Assembly (NCBI GenBank): GCA_036258055.1
Contig: DATAEK010000018.1
Coordinates: forward strand, 1 to 18,861
DNA: 18,861 nt
Source of the DNA: DATAEK01 sp036258055
GTDB taxonomy: Bacteria > Acidobacteriota > Vicinamibacteria > Vicinamibacterales > 2-12-FULL-66-21
Reading direction: 5' to 3'
Of this stretch, positions 1 to 7,741 are shown one piece after another (position 1 is the stretch's first letter; each line of letters starts with the position of its first letter). The position numbers were made by a program, and so were the translations under genes. Under the pieces are notes generated by a model that saw only the letters and a list, made by a program, of their open reading frames with translations, had not been told where the DNA came from and made no database searches.

Positions 1-64
1 CGATTCCCTCGCGGCTCACTTTAATCGGGGGGGCTGGGCAGCGCCGAATCCGCCACGCTGCGAC

Positions 65-1474
65 CTACGCGCCCCTCAGGTCGTGGATCCGCTTCGCCTT
101 GAACTCCCGCGAGATCGTCCCGTAGGGCTTCAGGTCAACGGCGACCTTCACCTCGAGCGCGCTCGACACCTCGCGCACGACCTGGTCCCCGACCTCGGCC
201 CACTGCGCCTGAGCGATCTCCGGGCGCGGCTCGCAGCGGACCGTGACGTGGTCTTGTCCGTCCCGCTTCTCGACGACGATCTCGTAGGCCTCGCTGATGT
301 CCGGGATGCGGCGGACCACGTCCTCGATCGCGCTCGGATAGAGGTGGGCGCCGCGCAGCGACAGCATGTCGTCCATCCGACCGTACATCCCGCCTACGGC
401 GCGCGCGGTGGTCCGGCCGCAGCCGCAGCGCTCCGTGGTCAGCCGGGTGTAGTCGCCCAACAAGTAGCGGGGAAACGGGGTGCCCTCGGAGCAGAGCCCG
501 CTCACCACCAGCACCCCATCCTGCCCGTCGGGCACCGGCTCGAAGGTCTTCGGGTTCACGACCTCCGCGATGCAGCTGTCCTCCATGAAGTGGAGGTTCA
601 TGGGCCGGTCCTTCTGCGCCGCCTCGAACCGGCACGAGTGGCAGGACATGCCGGTTTCGGTGGCGCCGAAGAATTCGTGCAGCGTTGCGCCCCAGAGCTC
701 TTCGACGCGCCGCTTGGTCGCCGGCACGCAGCCTCCGGGCTCGGCCCCGTTGAACAGGATCTTCACGCCGGACTGCCGCGGGTCGAGGCCCATTGTCTTC
801 ATCTTTTCGCCCAGGAAGAGCGCGAAGGAGGCAGTCGCCCCCAGCACCGTCGCCGGGAAGCTCCTCTGGAAGTCGATGCGCCGTTTCAGGTCCGCGCCGC
901 CCAGGGCAATCACCGGGCAGCCCAGGTGGTGCATCCCCTGTTGGGCCTCCCAGAAGAAGATGTGCGCGCCGTAGTTGGTGATAAAGGTACCCACGTCGCC
1001 ATGACGCACGCCCATGCCCCAGAAAGCCCGGGCGAAGAGCCAGCTGGCCTGGTCCCGGTCGAACCGGGTCATTCGGAACGGGCGGGGCGCGGCGGTCGTG
1101 CCGCCAGTCGTGAAGAGCAGCCACCCGTCGCGGGTCCAGATCTCCTGCGAGATGGGAGAGTAGTCGCCCCAAGGCGGGCAAGCTTTCTGGCTCTCGACGA
1201 AGGCCTCACGTCTGACGAGCGGCAGCTTGTACAGGTCGTCTGTGCTCTTGATGTCGGCGGGCCGAAGCCTTTCCTGCTCGAGCATGCGCCGGTAGAGCGG
1301 AGAGTGGTCCCAGAGGAAGGCCACCGCGGCGACCAGCTTGTCGCTCTGGATCTCCCGGAGCCGGCCGCGGGATGCGGTCTCGAGTTGCGGCGACCAGCAC
1401 TCGTCGCCGCCGGGCTCGACCGGATTGAACCTGTACTTTTTCAGGATTTCTTGGAACCGTTCGCGTGAATTCAC
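65..1474 (-). CDS. Phenylacetate-CoA ligase (PaaK-like) family AMP-forming acyl/aryl-CoA ligase
   Basis: 469 aa from a GTG start. The protein is an ANL-superfamily enzyme expected to activate an aromatic or other carboxylic acid with ATP and CoA in the cytoplasm. Visible motifs: the phosphate-binding loop FTTGGTTAAP (121-130), EFFGATETG (267-275, A5-like), GDY (340-342), the PaaK-type hinge GRMDDMLSLRG (365-375) and a C-terminal KAKR (459-462) holding the probable adenylation lysine. Cys278, Cys281, Cys350 and Cys352 form a CxxC plus CxC pattern that could bind a metal (inference). The frame stays open upstream to 1636, but that extension lies within the preceding gene. The GTG at 1474 follows that gene's stop by 2 nt and has AGGA upstream, so I chose it. 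Coupling with the PaaG-like gene suggests one catabolic step sequence. The substrate is not readable; phenylacetate is only the family name. Confidence 0.9.
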   Translation of the reverse strand: MNSRERFQEILKKYRFNPVEPGGDECWSPQLETASRGRLREIQSDKLVAAVAFLWDHSPLYRRMLEQERLRPADIKSTDDLYKLPLVRREAFVESQKACPPWGDYSPISQEIWTRDGWLLFTTGGTTAAPRPFRMTRFDRDQASWLFARAFWGMGVRHGDVGTFITNYGAHIFFWEAQQGMHHLGCPVIALGGADLKRRIDFQRSFPATVLGATASFALFLGEKMKTMGLDPRQSGVKILFNGAEPGGCVPATKRRVEELWGATLHEFFGATETGMSCHSCRFEAAQKDRPMNLHFMEDSCIAEVVNPKTFEPVPDGQDGVLVVSGLCSEGTPFPRYLLGDYTRLTTERCGCGRTTARAVGGMYGRMDDMLSLRGAHLYPSAIEDVVRRIPDISEAYEIVVEKRDGQDHVTVRCEPRPEIAQAQWAEVGDQVVREVSSALEVKVAVDLKPYGTISREFKAKRIHDLRGA

Positions 1475-1476
1475 GT

Positions 1477-2337
1477 TCAGTTCGTATCCTGGACGCCGGA
1501 GCCCGCGCCGCTCGGTGGCAATCGCACCTGGATTCTGTCGGACCGGCTCTGCTTGCTCAGGAACTGGTCGAGGGTCTTCTTGAAGTACGGATCGACGATC
1601 GACTTCATGACGTTCTCGATCTCCATCGCCGTGCACTCCTCGATCGATTGACGCCAGCCGGCATGGAAGCGCGACTTGGCCATCGCTTGAAGGTGTGTAG
1701 GGCCGGCGGCGAGGTCCGCGGCAATCTGGGCGACGTTCTTCCGGAAGTCGGCGCGCGGGTAGACGCGATTCAGGATCTGCCAGTCCCGTGCCTCGGCGGC
1801 GGTCAGGGTCCGGTTGGTCAGCATCAGCTCCATCGCCCGGCGGAAGCCGACGATCTTCACGAGGGTGTAGCTGGTCGCGGCGTCATTGGCCAGTCCGATG
1901 GAGTGCCAGGCGCACAAGAAGGTGGCGCTGTCTACCGCCACGGCCATGTCGGCGGCGAGGGTCATCCCCAGACCGACGCCCGCCGCTACGCCGTTGACGG
2001 CGGCGAGGACCGGCCGCGGTAGGTGGATGATCTTGTGCAACACCTGGTGCCACCACATCGCCAGCGTCTCGAAGTGGGAGCGGATCTGCTCGGGTTTCCA
2101 GTCGGCGAAGGGGATCTCCTTGAGGTTGAAGCCGGCCGAGAAGGCGTGCTCGCCCGCCCCGGTCAGCACGACCGCGCCAATGTCCGATCGCTGCTCGCAC
2201 CGGCGCAGCGCGTCGAGTGTCTCCTGGACACCGAGCAAGTCCATCGCGTTGGCCATCTTGGGGAGGTTGAAGGTGAGAGTGGCGACGCCGTTGTCCTCCA
2301 CCTCGAATCGGATGTGCTGGTACTCACTTGCGACCAT
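1477..2337 (-). CDS. Enoyl-CoA hydratase/isomerase, PaaG/ECI2-like
   Basis: 286 aa crotonase-fold protein. Oxyanion-hole segments are FSAGFNL (66-72) and NGVAAGVG (115-122). The usual second catalytic Glu of hydratases is replaced by Asp152 in the stretch IGLANDAATSYTLVKIVG, as in PaaG and ECI2 isomerases (LTPD or SPE...SYTF context), and no Glu sits at the first hydratase position. The family adds water to enoyl-CoA or shifts its double bond; the Asp pattern favours isomerase activity (inference). The start is well set: AAGGAG lies 5 nt upstream of the ATG. The stop lies 2 nt before the GTG of the PaaK-like ligase, so the two are almost certainly translated from one message. Together they suggest activation plus beta-oxidation-like processing of an aromatic or branched acid. 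Confidence 0.92.
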   Translation of the reverse strand: MVASEYQHIRFEVEDNGVATLTFNLPKMANAMDLLGVQETLDALRRCEQRSDIGAVVLTGAGEHAFSAGFNLKEIPFADWKPEQIRSHFETLAMWWHQVLHKIIHLPRPVLAAVNGVAAGVGLGMTLAADMAVAVDSATFLCAWHSIGLANDAATSYTLVKIVGFRRAMELMLTNRTLTAAEARDWQILNRVYPRADFRKNVAQIAADLAAGPTHLQAMAKSRFHAGWRQSIEECTAMEIENVMKSIVDPYFKKTLDQFLSKQSRSDRIQVRLPPSGAGSGVQDTN

Positions 2338-2398
2338 CGGGGCTCCTTGAAGCCGACGCTACAGGTCCCGTCGCCGCCGGTCGGCAACGTCCGAACCG

Positions 2399-3289
2399 TC
2401 ATCGTCCAAATCGCCACTGCTGCTGCGGCTGGCCGTTGCAGGTCCACTGCTGCACGTTGGCGCCGTTTTCTCTCAGACGGTTGGCGTCGACGTCGAGGCA
2501 CTTCCCGCTCGATACGCTGACGATGCGGTAGAAGCCGCCGCCAACCCGCTCGATCCTCCACAGCTGGTTGTCACCGTTTCTGAAGCGGTACTGCTGGACA
2601 TTGGCGCCGTCCGATGAATCGCGATTCGCCACATCCAGGGCCTTGCCGCTGCCCTGGCTGATGATGGCGAAGCGGCCGCCGCCCTGATCGATCACGTCCC
2701 ACAGCTGGTTGGATTGGTTCACGAAATCCCACGTGTACACGTCGGCCCCATCGGCTCGGCTGGCGCCCTGCACGTCGAGGCTCTTGCCGTTGGCGCGGCT
2801 GAAGATGCCTCCGCTGTAGAACACGCGACCGGACGGGGGATAGCTCCCGCCTCCGCCGCCGGGTAGCGGGCGATAGGCCGGCGGCTGCGGATAGTTCGGA
2901 TCGTCGCTTCCGTCCCAGCCGCTGCTCCAGCGGTAGTTCGTTCGGGTATTGCCCGACCGCATGTCGACGGTGCAGTCGAACGTGAAATCACGTCCGCGGT
3001 CGAAGCGGTCGCGACGGAAATTGCCGCGGCCAGCCACACGGACGCTGTCGCGTCCCTGCTGCCGCACGTCCAGTCTCTGGTAGTCGAGGTTCGCCTGGGG
3101 ATCGCGTCCGCGCGGGTCGTTGTTCAGGCGAAAGGTGAGGTCCTGCTCGCACCGGTCAACGGCTTGTTGATTGGGATTCCATTGCGCCGCGGATACTGGC
3201 TGTCGCTGCAACCCGACGTGAGCCATCAGCATCAGCGCGAGCGTGGCGCCAGCGGCGTAGGGATTAGGCCGTCCTGGACGGATCGTCAT
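2399..3289 (-). CDS. Secreted ricin-type beta-trefoil lectin domain protein
   Basis: 296 aa. An N-terminal signal peptide (basic n-region, hydrophobic core about 11-27, probable cut near VSA-AQ at 34/35) sends it out of the cytoplasm. Residues 36-122 form a basic domain with Cys47 and Cys106, which may form a disulfide. A Pro/Gly-rich linker (about 123-157) follows. The C-terminal 140 residues hold three RICIN repeats, each with G-K-x-LDV, a DGA/NGA-V-x-x-W/Y turn and a QLW or QQW signature (195-197, 242-244, 290-292). Such beta-trefoils bind sugars. A GTG two codons earlier is also open, but AGAGGG lies 5 nt before the ATG at 3289, which decides the start. It lies 61 nt upstream of the crotonase gene on the same strand, with no obvious functional link. 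The sugar ligand is unknown. Confidence 0.88.
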   Translation of the reverse strand: MTIRPGRPNPYAAGATLALMLMAHVGLQRQPVSAAQWNPNQQAVDRCEQDLTFRLNNDPRGRDPQANLDYQRLDVRQQGRDSVRVAGRGNFRRDRFDRGRDFTFDCTVDMRSGNTRTNYRWSSGWDGSDDPNYPQPPAYRPLPGGGGGSYPPSGRVFYSGGIFSRANGKSLDVQGASRADGADVYTWDFVNQSNQLWDVIDQGGGRFAIISQGSGKALDVANRDSSDGANVQQYRFRNGDNQLWRIERVGGGFYRIVSVSSGKCLDVDANRLRENGANVQQWTCNGQPQQQWRFGR

Positions 3290-3380
3290 AGGCACCCTCT
3301 CGCGGCTCTGCCTGGTTCGTTGATCAATATCCTATGGCTCCATTCCTCCTCTCGACAACTGCGGCAGATGGCCTCGTGGC

Positions 3381-3413
3381 GACGGGCCGGCAGACATACG
3401 CTGCCGGCCCGTC
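3381..3413. terminator. Perfect 13-bp hairpin, probable terminator
   Basis: GACGGGCCGGCAG, a 7-nt loop, then its exact reverse complement. It begins 5 nt beyond the stop codon of the DUF4136 gene (minus strand) and lies upstream of the lectin gene. Neither side has a clear T-run, so it may act with Rho, as a processing or stability element, or as an incomplete intrinsic terminator. Confidence 0.6.
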
Positions 3414-3418
3414 ACGCG

Positions 3419-4003
3419 TCACCGCTCAATCTCCTTGAGCGGGAACTTCTTGAACGCCTTGTCCATTGACTTCGTCGCCTGCTTGTCCAGGTCGTTGCCG
3501 ACTTCTCCGGTGACCTGCGCGCGGTAGACGAGCGCATCGGTCTGGCGGTCGATGACATCGACGGTCAGCGCGCCCTCGAGGTAGCGGTGGGTCCAGACGT
3601 CGTTATAGAACGGCGCGCCCCCGTATCCGAATCTATACGGACGGCCCCAGTAACCCCAGCGTCGGCTCCAGTAGCCCGGATATGCGGGCCAGCCGCTGCT
3701 GACGACCGACACTCGTTCGGTGTCACGCCCCGAGATGCGAACAACCAGGTTGGCTCCGTTGTCGGTCGGTTCGAGTCCCCGCGCCACGAGCTCGCTGGTC
3801 ACGGCGTCGCGAAGGCGGTTTTCGGCGAGCGTATTCTGTTCGTCGATCGATCCGTCCGGACGAACCAAGGTCCCGATCTCGACCTTGAATGTCCGGTACT
3901 TGCTGAAGTCTTTGTGGCGGTCGTAGTCGACGCGAACATCCGCCGCCAGGACAACGGCAGGGAGCGCGGCGAGCCACGTGGTCAGAACAATCTTGCCCAA
4001 CAT
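3419..4003 (-). CDS. DUF4136 domain-containing secreted/envelope protein
   Basis: 194 aa from the ATG at 4003, preceded by GGAG at 7-nt spacing. The frame extends further upstream but has no better signal. A signal peptide (MLGKIVLTTW..., cut near VLA-AD at 20/21) is followed by the DUF4136 signature VRVDYDRHKDFSKYRTFKV (23-41), a conserved helix LRDAVTSELVARGLEP (64-79), the NLVVRI strand (85-90), an aromatic and Gly-rich loop (105-133, many W/Y) and a C-terminal strand pair ending in a Lys-rich helix. No lipobox Cys is visible, so it is probably periplasmic or surface-associated rather than lipidated. The family function is unknown. A 33-nt perfect hairpin follows the stop. Confidence 0.88.
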   Translation of the reverse strand: MLGKIVLTTWLAALPAVVLAADVRVDYDRHKDFSKYRTFKVEIGTLVRPDGSIDEQNTLAENRLRDAVTSELVARGLEPTDNGANLVVRISGRDTERVSVVSSGWPAYPGYWSRRWGYWGRPYRFGYGGAPFYNDVWTHRYLEGALTVDVIDRQTDALVYRAQVTGEVGNDLDKQATKSMDKAFKKFPLKEIER

Positions 4004-4266
4004 GACGAATCTCCAGGGAAGCATCGGGACAGGCTGCCTCAGCTTCCCTTCTGTTAAGTAGGACGCGTGCAGGGGCCCACGGGTTCGAGCGAGACACCCG
4101 ACGAACCCCTTCACCGGCGTGTGCGTCTAAATAGAGTGAGGTAACGAAGGCACCAGAGGTCAGCAGCCTTCCTCACAGCCTTCCTCACCGGCTCACATCA
4201 GCCAGCCCCCAACTCTTCCATCTGCCAACGCCTTGGTGGAACACGTGCTGAGAAACGGCACGTCGC

Positions 4267-5469
4267 TCACTCGGGCGCGAGACGCTTTCGGGTTGCCGTT
4301 GGAAAAAGGATGACTGTATTCGGCGCGGGCAGTTCGTTGCTGCGCAGGCCTCCGGCTGTTGGCGCGGGCTGCCATAGCGTGCCCGCTGCAAACGCATCAA
4401 TCCTGTCAAAGGCGCCGATGACGTCGAAGCTCCTGAACACGTACGGGAGGCCTTCGCTCGCCAGTTCGGAGGGCGCATCCCCAACGTGGAAGTGAAGGTG
4501 CGGGCCCGACGAGCTTCCGCCGGAGTTTCCGAGCAACCCGAGCACCTGTCCGCTCTTCACGCGCTCACCGCTCTTGACTCTCAGGCTGCCATGCTTGAGA
4601 TGCTCATAGAACGCGTACTGGCCGCCACCCAGATCCAGACACACGAAGTTGCCACTGACGTTCTCGAGCGGGATTGGCGCATGGGATCCGCGCGCGAGCG
4701 ACGGGGCTTCGGCCATGTCATCCATCGCCTCGACGACGATGGCATCCGCCACGGCCAACACCTCGGCGGCGTAGCCATGCCAGTTCGCAATCTGGGAATC
4801 GTCACCACGTGAGTGCGTCCCGTCGGTCTCCAGCCTGACCCAGTCGATCGCGAAGCGTGCCGGGATTCGTGCCCGCCCATTGACGGCATAGATGGCGGTA
4901 CGATGCCCGCCGGCCATCGAAGGATCGTAGAGGGCCACCCACGGGCCGCCCCGCAGTGGCGGATTGAGAACAATCGGCCTCCGACTCCCCACTTCCGATG
5001 CGCCAGCGTCAACGAGTGTCGACAGACGACGTGACGCATGAATCATGTCGAGCTCGAGTTTGTGTTGCAGCCGCGAAGGCGTCGGCACGGCGTCGTCGAG
5101 CGCGAGCGACAGATACACGACCGCACGCATGCCGGCGGCAATCGCGCGCTTCTGATCGGCGTCGACAGCAGCACCGGGCCGTCCAAGCCGATCGTTGAGG
5201 TCCGTGTCGCGAAAGTCACCGAGTGTTGTGCCGCGATTGGCATCCAAGACCTCGAGCCGGGTCAGGGTGATCTCCGACAGTGTGAAGTTGGTGATGTGCA
5301 GTTCGTAGACGAGATGCCGTTTGCCGGCAATCCTGACTGGAATGGGCGGCGAACCGACCTGCACGTCCACGACGGAAATGATTGGTGATCTCGATTGCGA
5401 CCACCCTCCGTGTGAGGTCGCGATCACCATCAACGCGGCGAGCACGGCCAGCCGTACTGGATTGGTCAT
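4267..5469 (-). CDS. Secreted M23 family metallopeptidase (LytM/peptidoglycan-type)
   Basis: 400 aa. Signal peptide at 1-25 (VLAALMVIATSHGGWSQ). Residues 28-145 look like an all-beta accessory domain. The M23 catalytic region follows: HR at 189-190 and AID at 207-209 (His189 and Asp209 as probable zinc ligands in this subfamily, which separates them by about 20 residues), EVLAVADA (236-243), YEHL (288-291, catalytic His290), GQVLGLLGNSGGSSSGPHLHF (307-327) with His324 and His326. All expected catalytic residues are present, so an active zinc endopeptidase on peptidoglycan cross-links or other peptides is likely. Canonical M23 domains show YGHL; here Glu replaces Gly. The ATG at 5469 has only a weak purine stretch upstream. 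No partner genes adjoin it. Confidence 0.9.
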   Translation of the reverse strand: MTNPVRLAVLAALMVIATSHGGWSQSRSPIISVVDVQVGSPPIPVRIAGKRHLVYELHITNFTLSEITLTRLEVLDANRGTTLGDFRDTDLNDRLGRPGAAVDADQKRAIAAGMRAVVYLSLALDDAVPTPSRLQHKLELDMIHASRRLSTLVDAGASEVGSRRPIVLNPPLRGGPWVALYDPSMAGGHRTAIYAVNGRARIPARFAIDWVRLETDGTHSRGDDSQIANWHGYAAEVLAVADAIVVEAMDDMAEAPSLARGSHAPIPLENVSGNFVCLDLGGGQYAFYEHLKHGSLRVKSGERVKSGQVLGLLGNSGGSSSGPHLHFHVGDAPSELASEGLPYVFRSFDVIGAFDRIDAFAAGTLWQPAPTAGGLRSNELPAPNTVILFPTATRKRLAPE

Positions 5470-5541
5470 CCACTCGTCTCAGCTGGCAATCTCGTCGGGC
5501 TTTCGTGGGGTTCCCATGACGGTCTCCTGGGTTGGCGGCGG

Positions 5542-5745
5542 CTGGCGGCGGACTCGGCGACTCCACTGTATGCGGCGCCCCAGGACAGCTCGAGCTGGAC
5601 GGGCTTCCACCCGAAGAGCGTGCGCGAAGCACCGAGCTCGGGTGTGCCAGTCACAGCCGAGGAGTACGAACGATTGAAGGAAGAGGCGATTCGTCGCCGC
5701 GCTCCGAACGACGCACCAGCGCAGGAGGACGAGCAGGACGCTTGA
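5542..5745 (+). other. Protein-like open tail without a convincing start
   Basis: The plus frame ending at the TGA 5743-5745 encodes a stretch with natural composition, including GVPVTAEEYERLKEEAIRRR and an acidic C-terminus. Upstream it is open past 5470 but has no ATG. The only usual start is the GTG at 5620 (41 aa), with a weak GAAGAG before it. It could be a tiny gene, or the degraded 3' end of a lost gene. I do not recognise it. Confidence 0.25.
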
Positions 5746-6105
5746 AGGGGTCGGGCTCGACTGCGCCACGCTCGACACCTATCCGCTCGTCGCTAGCTCT
5801 GTCCTCTTACCTCTTTCACTGCTCCTACAACCTTGTTGTTGCACCTGTTCGCTGATAGTTTTAGTGACGTTACTACTACGTGCGGTCGTACCCCAAGCGG
5901 AACGTCCGGCTGAGTCAGCCGCGCTACCAGACGAATCGAAGGCCCCCACGCACCGCACACACGGCCACCGGTGTCATTCCAACTGGGTAAAAGGAAGCGT
6001 ATGGCGAGGGGAACCTGGGTGGGCTCGGCGTTCTTCTAATCGTTCTCGACTGATGTCGCAGCCAAGGGCTGCTTTTCAACTTGCACGTGCGCGAGAGGAG
6101 GGACC
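5746..6105. other. Noncoding stretch, no gene recognised
   Basis: About 360 nt with frequent stops in plausible frames. The patch around 5800-5880 is pyrimidine-rich and visibly lower in GC than its surroundings, which would suit a promoter region for the small membrane-protein gene downstream. I see no tRNA, no strong inverted repeat and no clear -35/-10 pair. Confidence 0.4.
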
Positions 6106-6249
6106 ATGGATTTCATCGAGCGATTGTTCGGAGTCGCGCCGGACGGAGGTTCCGGACTGCTGGAAGCCCTGTATTTCGTCGTCGCAACCGGCCTGATCGC
6201 CTGCGCGACCCAGTGGCGTCGCGCCAACGTGTTCGGACCGAAGCGATAG
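6106..6249 (+). CDS. Small single-pass membrane protein, 47 aa
   Basis: Too short for ordinary gene callers but well supported: AGGAGGG ends 3 nt before an ATG, and the frame reads MDFIERLFGVAPDGGSGLLE, then a hydrophobic segment ALYFVVATGLIACATQW (21-37), then a basic tail RRANVFGPKR. The plan is an amphipathic N-terminus, a Gly/Asp turn, one transmembrane helix and a positive cytoplasmic end, suggesting an inner-membrane protein with the N-terminus outside or surface-bound. I have a loose impression that similar short MDFIE..DGG proteins occur in other soil bacteria, but cannot confirm it. Function unknown. Its neighbours (the M23 peptidase on the other strand and a lipoprotein hydrolase 277 nt downstream) do not define a role. 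Confidence 0.6.
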   Translation: MDFIERLFGVAPDGGSGLLEALYFVVATGLIACATQWRRANVFGPKR

Positions 6250-6526
6250 CAGCGGCACGCCTCGGCCGCGCTCACGGCCTCAATACGAACGTCGACTACG
6301 ACACCGCAGCCGACGACCAGTTCGCCACCTGCGACAGGGGTGTCGCGGTGGTGAACCCCTTCGGCAACGCTGTGACCGTGACCCAGTACTGCGTACCGGG
6401 CGTCAGCACGTTCGTATCCGCGAAGTACTAGAAGCCCGTCGTGTCGGTGGTCGCGGATTCGCCCGTCAATATGGTGCGGGCCTGCCTCCGGCGTATCCTA
6501 CGAGGCAAGAGCTGACGGGAGACGCC
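6250..6526 (+). other. Gap with a possible gene remnant
   Basis: The last 50 codons of the frame that stops at 6429-6431 (from about 6279) have protein-like composition, for example VDYDTAADDQFATC and VVNPFGNAVTVTQYCV. Upstream the frame runs antiparallel to no known gene but overlaps the small membrane protein in another frame and becomes Arg-rich and unnatural. No ribosome binding site was found. It is either a remnant or chance. From 6432 to the next gene I see only the probable promoter region of the hydrolase. Confidence 0.2.
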
Positions 6527-7597
6527 ATGACCAGACTGGCCGTCGCGTGTGGAGCCGCCCTCGTCCTTTCCGCCTGCACCGCTGAAGCGCCGGGTTCACC
6601 CCCTCAGGCACAAGCGTCGCCGACCGGGGCGCAGGCGAAGAACGCCTACCTGGACTACAGCGGCCGCCCGGACGTCCTGGCCGGCGGGGTCCGGATGATC
6701 CCGATCACGACGCCGACGGGCTCGTTCAAAGTCTGGACGAAGCGCGTCGGGAACAACCCGCGGATCAAGCTGCTGTTGCTGCACGGCGGTCCGGGCGTGA
6801 CCCACGAATACTTCGAGGCATTCGACAGCTACCTGCCGGCGGAGGGCATCGAGTACTACTACTACGATCAGCTCGGCTCGTACTACAGCGATCAGCCGGA
6901 GATGTCCGACGACATGCTCGCGCTGCCCCGGTTCGTCGACGAGGTCGAGCAGGTCCGGCAAGCGCTCGGTCTCGACAAGGAGGATTTCTATCTGTTCGGT
7001 CAATCGTGGGGCGGCATCCTGGCGATTGAGTACGCGCTGCAGCACCAGGACCACCTGAAGGGCCTCATCATCTCGAACATGATGGCGAGCATCCCGCAAT
7101 ACAACGAGTACGCTGCGAAGGTGCTGATGCCGGCGATGGACCAGAAGGTGCTCGCCGAGGTCAAACAGCTCGAGGCCACCGGGAAGTACGAGGACCCGCA
7201 CTACATGGAGCTCCTCATCCCGAACCATTACCAGCAGCACATCCTGCGTCTGCCCGCTGATCAGTGGCCTGACCCGGTCAACCGCGCCTTCAAGCACCTC
7301 AACCCGAAGGTTTATGTTCCGATGCAGGGGCCGAGCGAGCTCGGAGCGAGCGGGAAGCTGGCCAATTGGGATCGGACCGCGGATCTGAAGAACATCACGG
7401 TTCCCACCCTGACGATCGGCGCGCGCTACGACACGATGGATCCAAAACACATGGAGTGGATGTCGCAGCAGATGCCAAGGGGCCACTACCTCTATTGCCC
7501 GAACGGCAGCCACCTCGCGAACTACGACGACCAGCAAACGTACATGGCCGGCCTGGCCCGGTTCATCAAAGAGGTCGACAGCGCGTCGGTCAGGTGA
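6527..7597 (+). CDS. Lipoprotein alpha/beta hydrolase, proline iminopeptidase type (S33)
   Basis: 356 aa. The N-terminus has a lipobox (LSAC, Cys17) and a Pro/Ala linker, so the enzyme is probably anchored in the membrane and works outside the cytoplasm. The hydrolase core follows: HGGPG (86-90, oxyanion hole), GQSWGG (158-163, nucleophile Ser160), ARYDTMDP (299-306, Asp302 or Asp305) and GSHLANYD (327-334, His329). HGGPG plus GQSWGG are hallmarks of prolyl iminopeptidases and tricorn-interacting factor F1, which remove N-terminal residues, often Pro, from peptides. GGGAG-like purines (GGGAG) lie about 5 nt upstream of the ATG. The gene stands alone, 144 nt upstream of the giant coiled-coil gene on the same strand. 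Precise substrate unknown; other S33 hydrolases share these motifs. Confidence 0.9.
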   Translation: MTRLAVACGAALVLSACTAEAPGSPPQAQASPTGAQAKNAYLDYSGRPDVLAGGVRMIPITTPTGSFKVWTKRVGNNPRIKLLLLHGGPGVTHEYFEAFDSYLPAEGIEYYYYDQLGSYYSDQPEMSDDMLALPRFVDEVEQVRQALGLDKEDFYLFGQSWGGILAIEYALQHQDHLKGLIISNMMASIPQYNEYAAKVLMPAMDQKVLAEVKQLEATGKYEDPHYMELLIPNHYQQHILRLPADQWPDPVNRAFKHLNPKVYVPMQGPSELGASGKLANWDRTADLKNITVPTLTIGARYDTMDPKHMEWMSQQMPRGHYLYCPNGSHLANYDDQQTYMAGLARFIKEVDSASVR

Positions 7598-7741
7598 CCT
7601 CCGGCGCCGACCATCGCCCGCTCGCGGCTTGCTCTGGCCAACAAAACAGGCTGCATGTGTGCCCGGACGGCGGCATTAACTGCAGAGATTTGAGATGCCT
7701 GCCGATAAGAAAAACGGACGCTCTCTCTCGCCGCGAGCCGC

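Noticed and set aside
83..1468. Long plus-strand open frame (461 codons) opposite the ligase gene
   Set aside because: Arg/Leu/Val/His-rich translation with no domain logic, explained by GC-rich codon bias antisense to a clear PaaK-like gene.
4004..4114. N-terminal extension of the DUF4136 gene to 4114
   Set aside because: It would bury the signal peptide behind 37 residues; the ATG at 4003 has GGAG at good spacing.
6596..7537. 313-codon minus-strand open frame
   Set aside because: Fully antisense to the S33 hydrolase with its complete catalytic triad; composition is unnatural.
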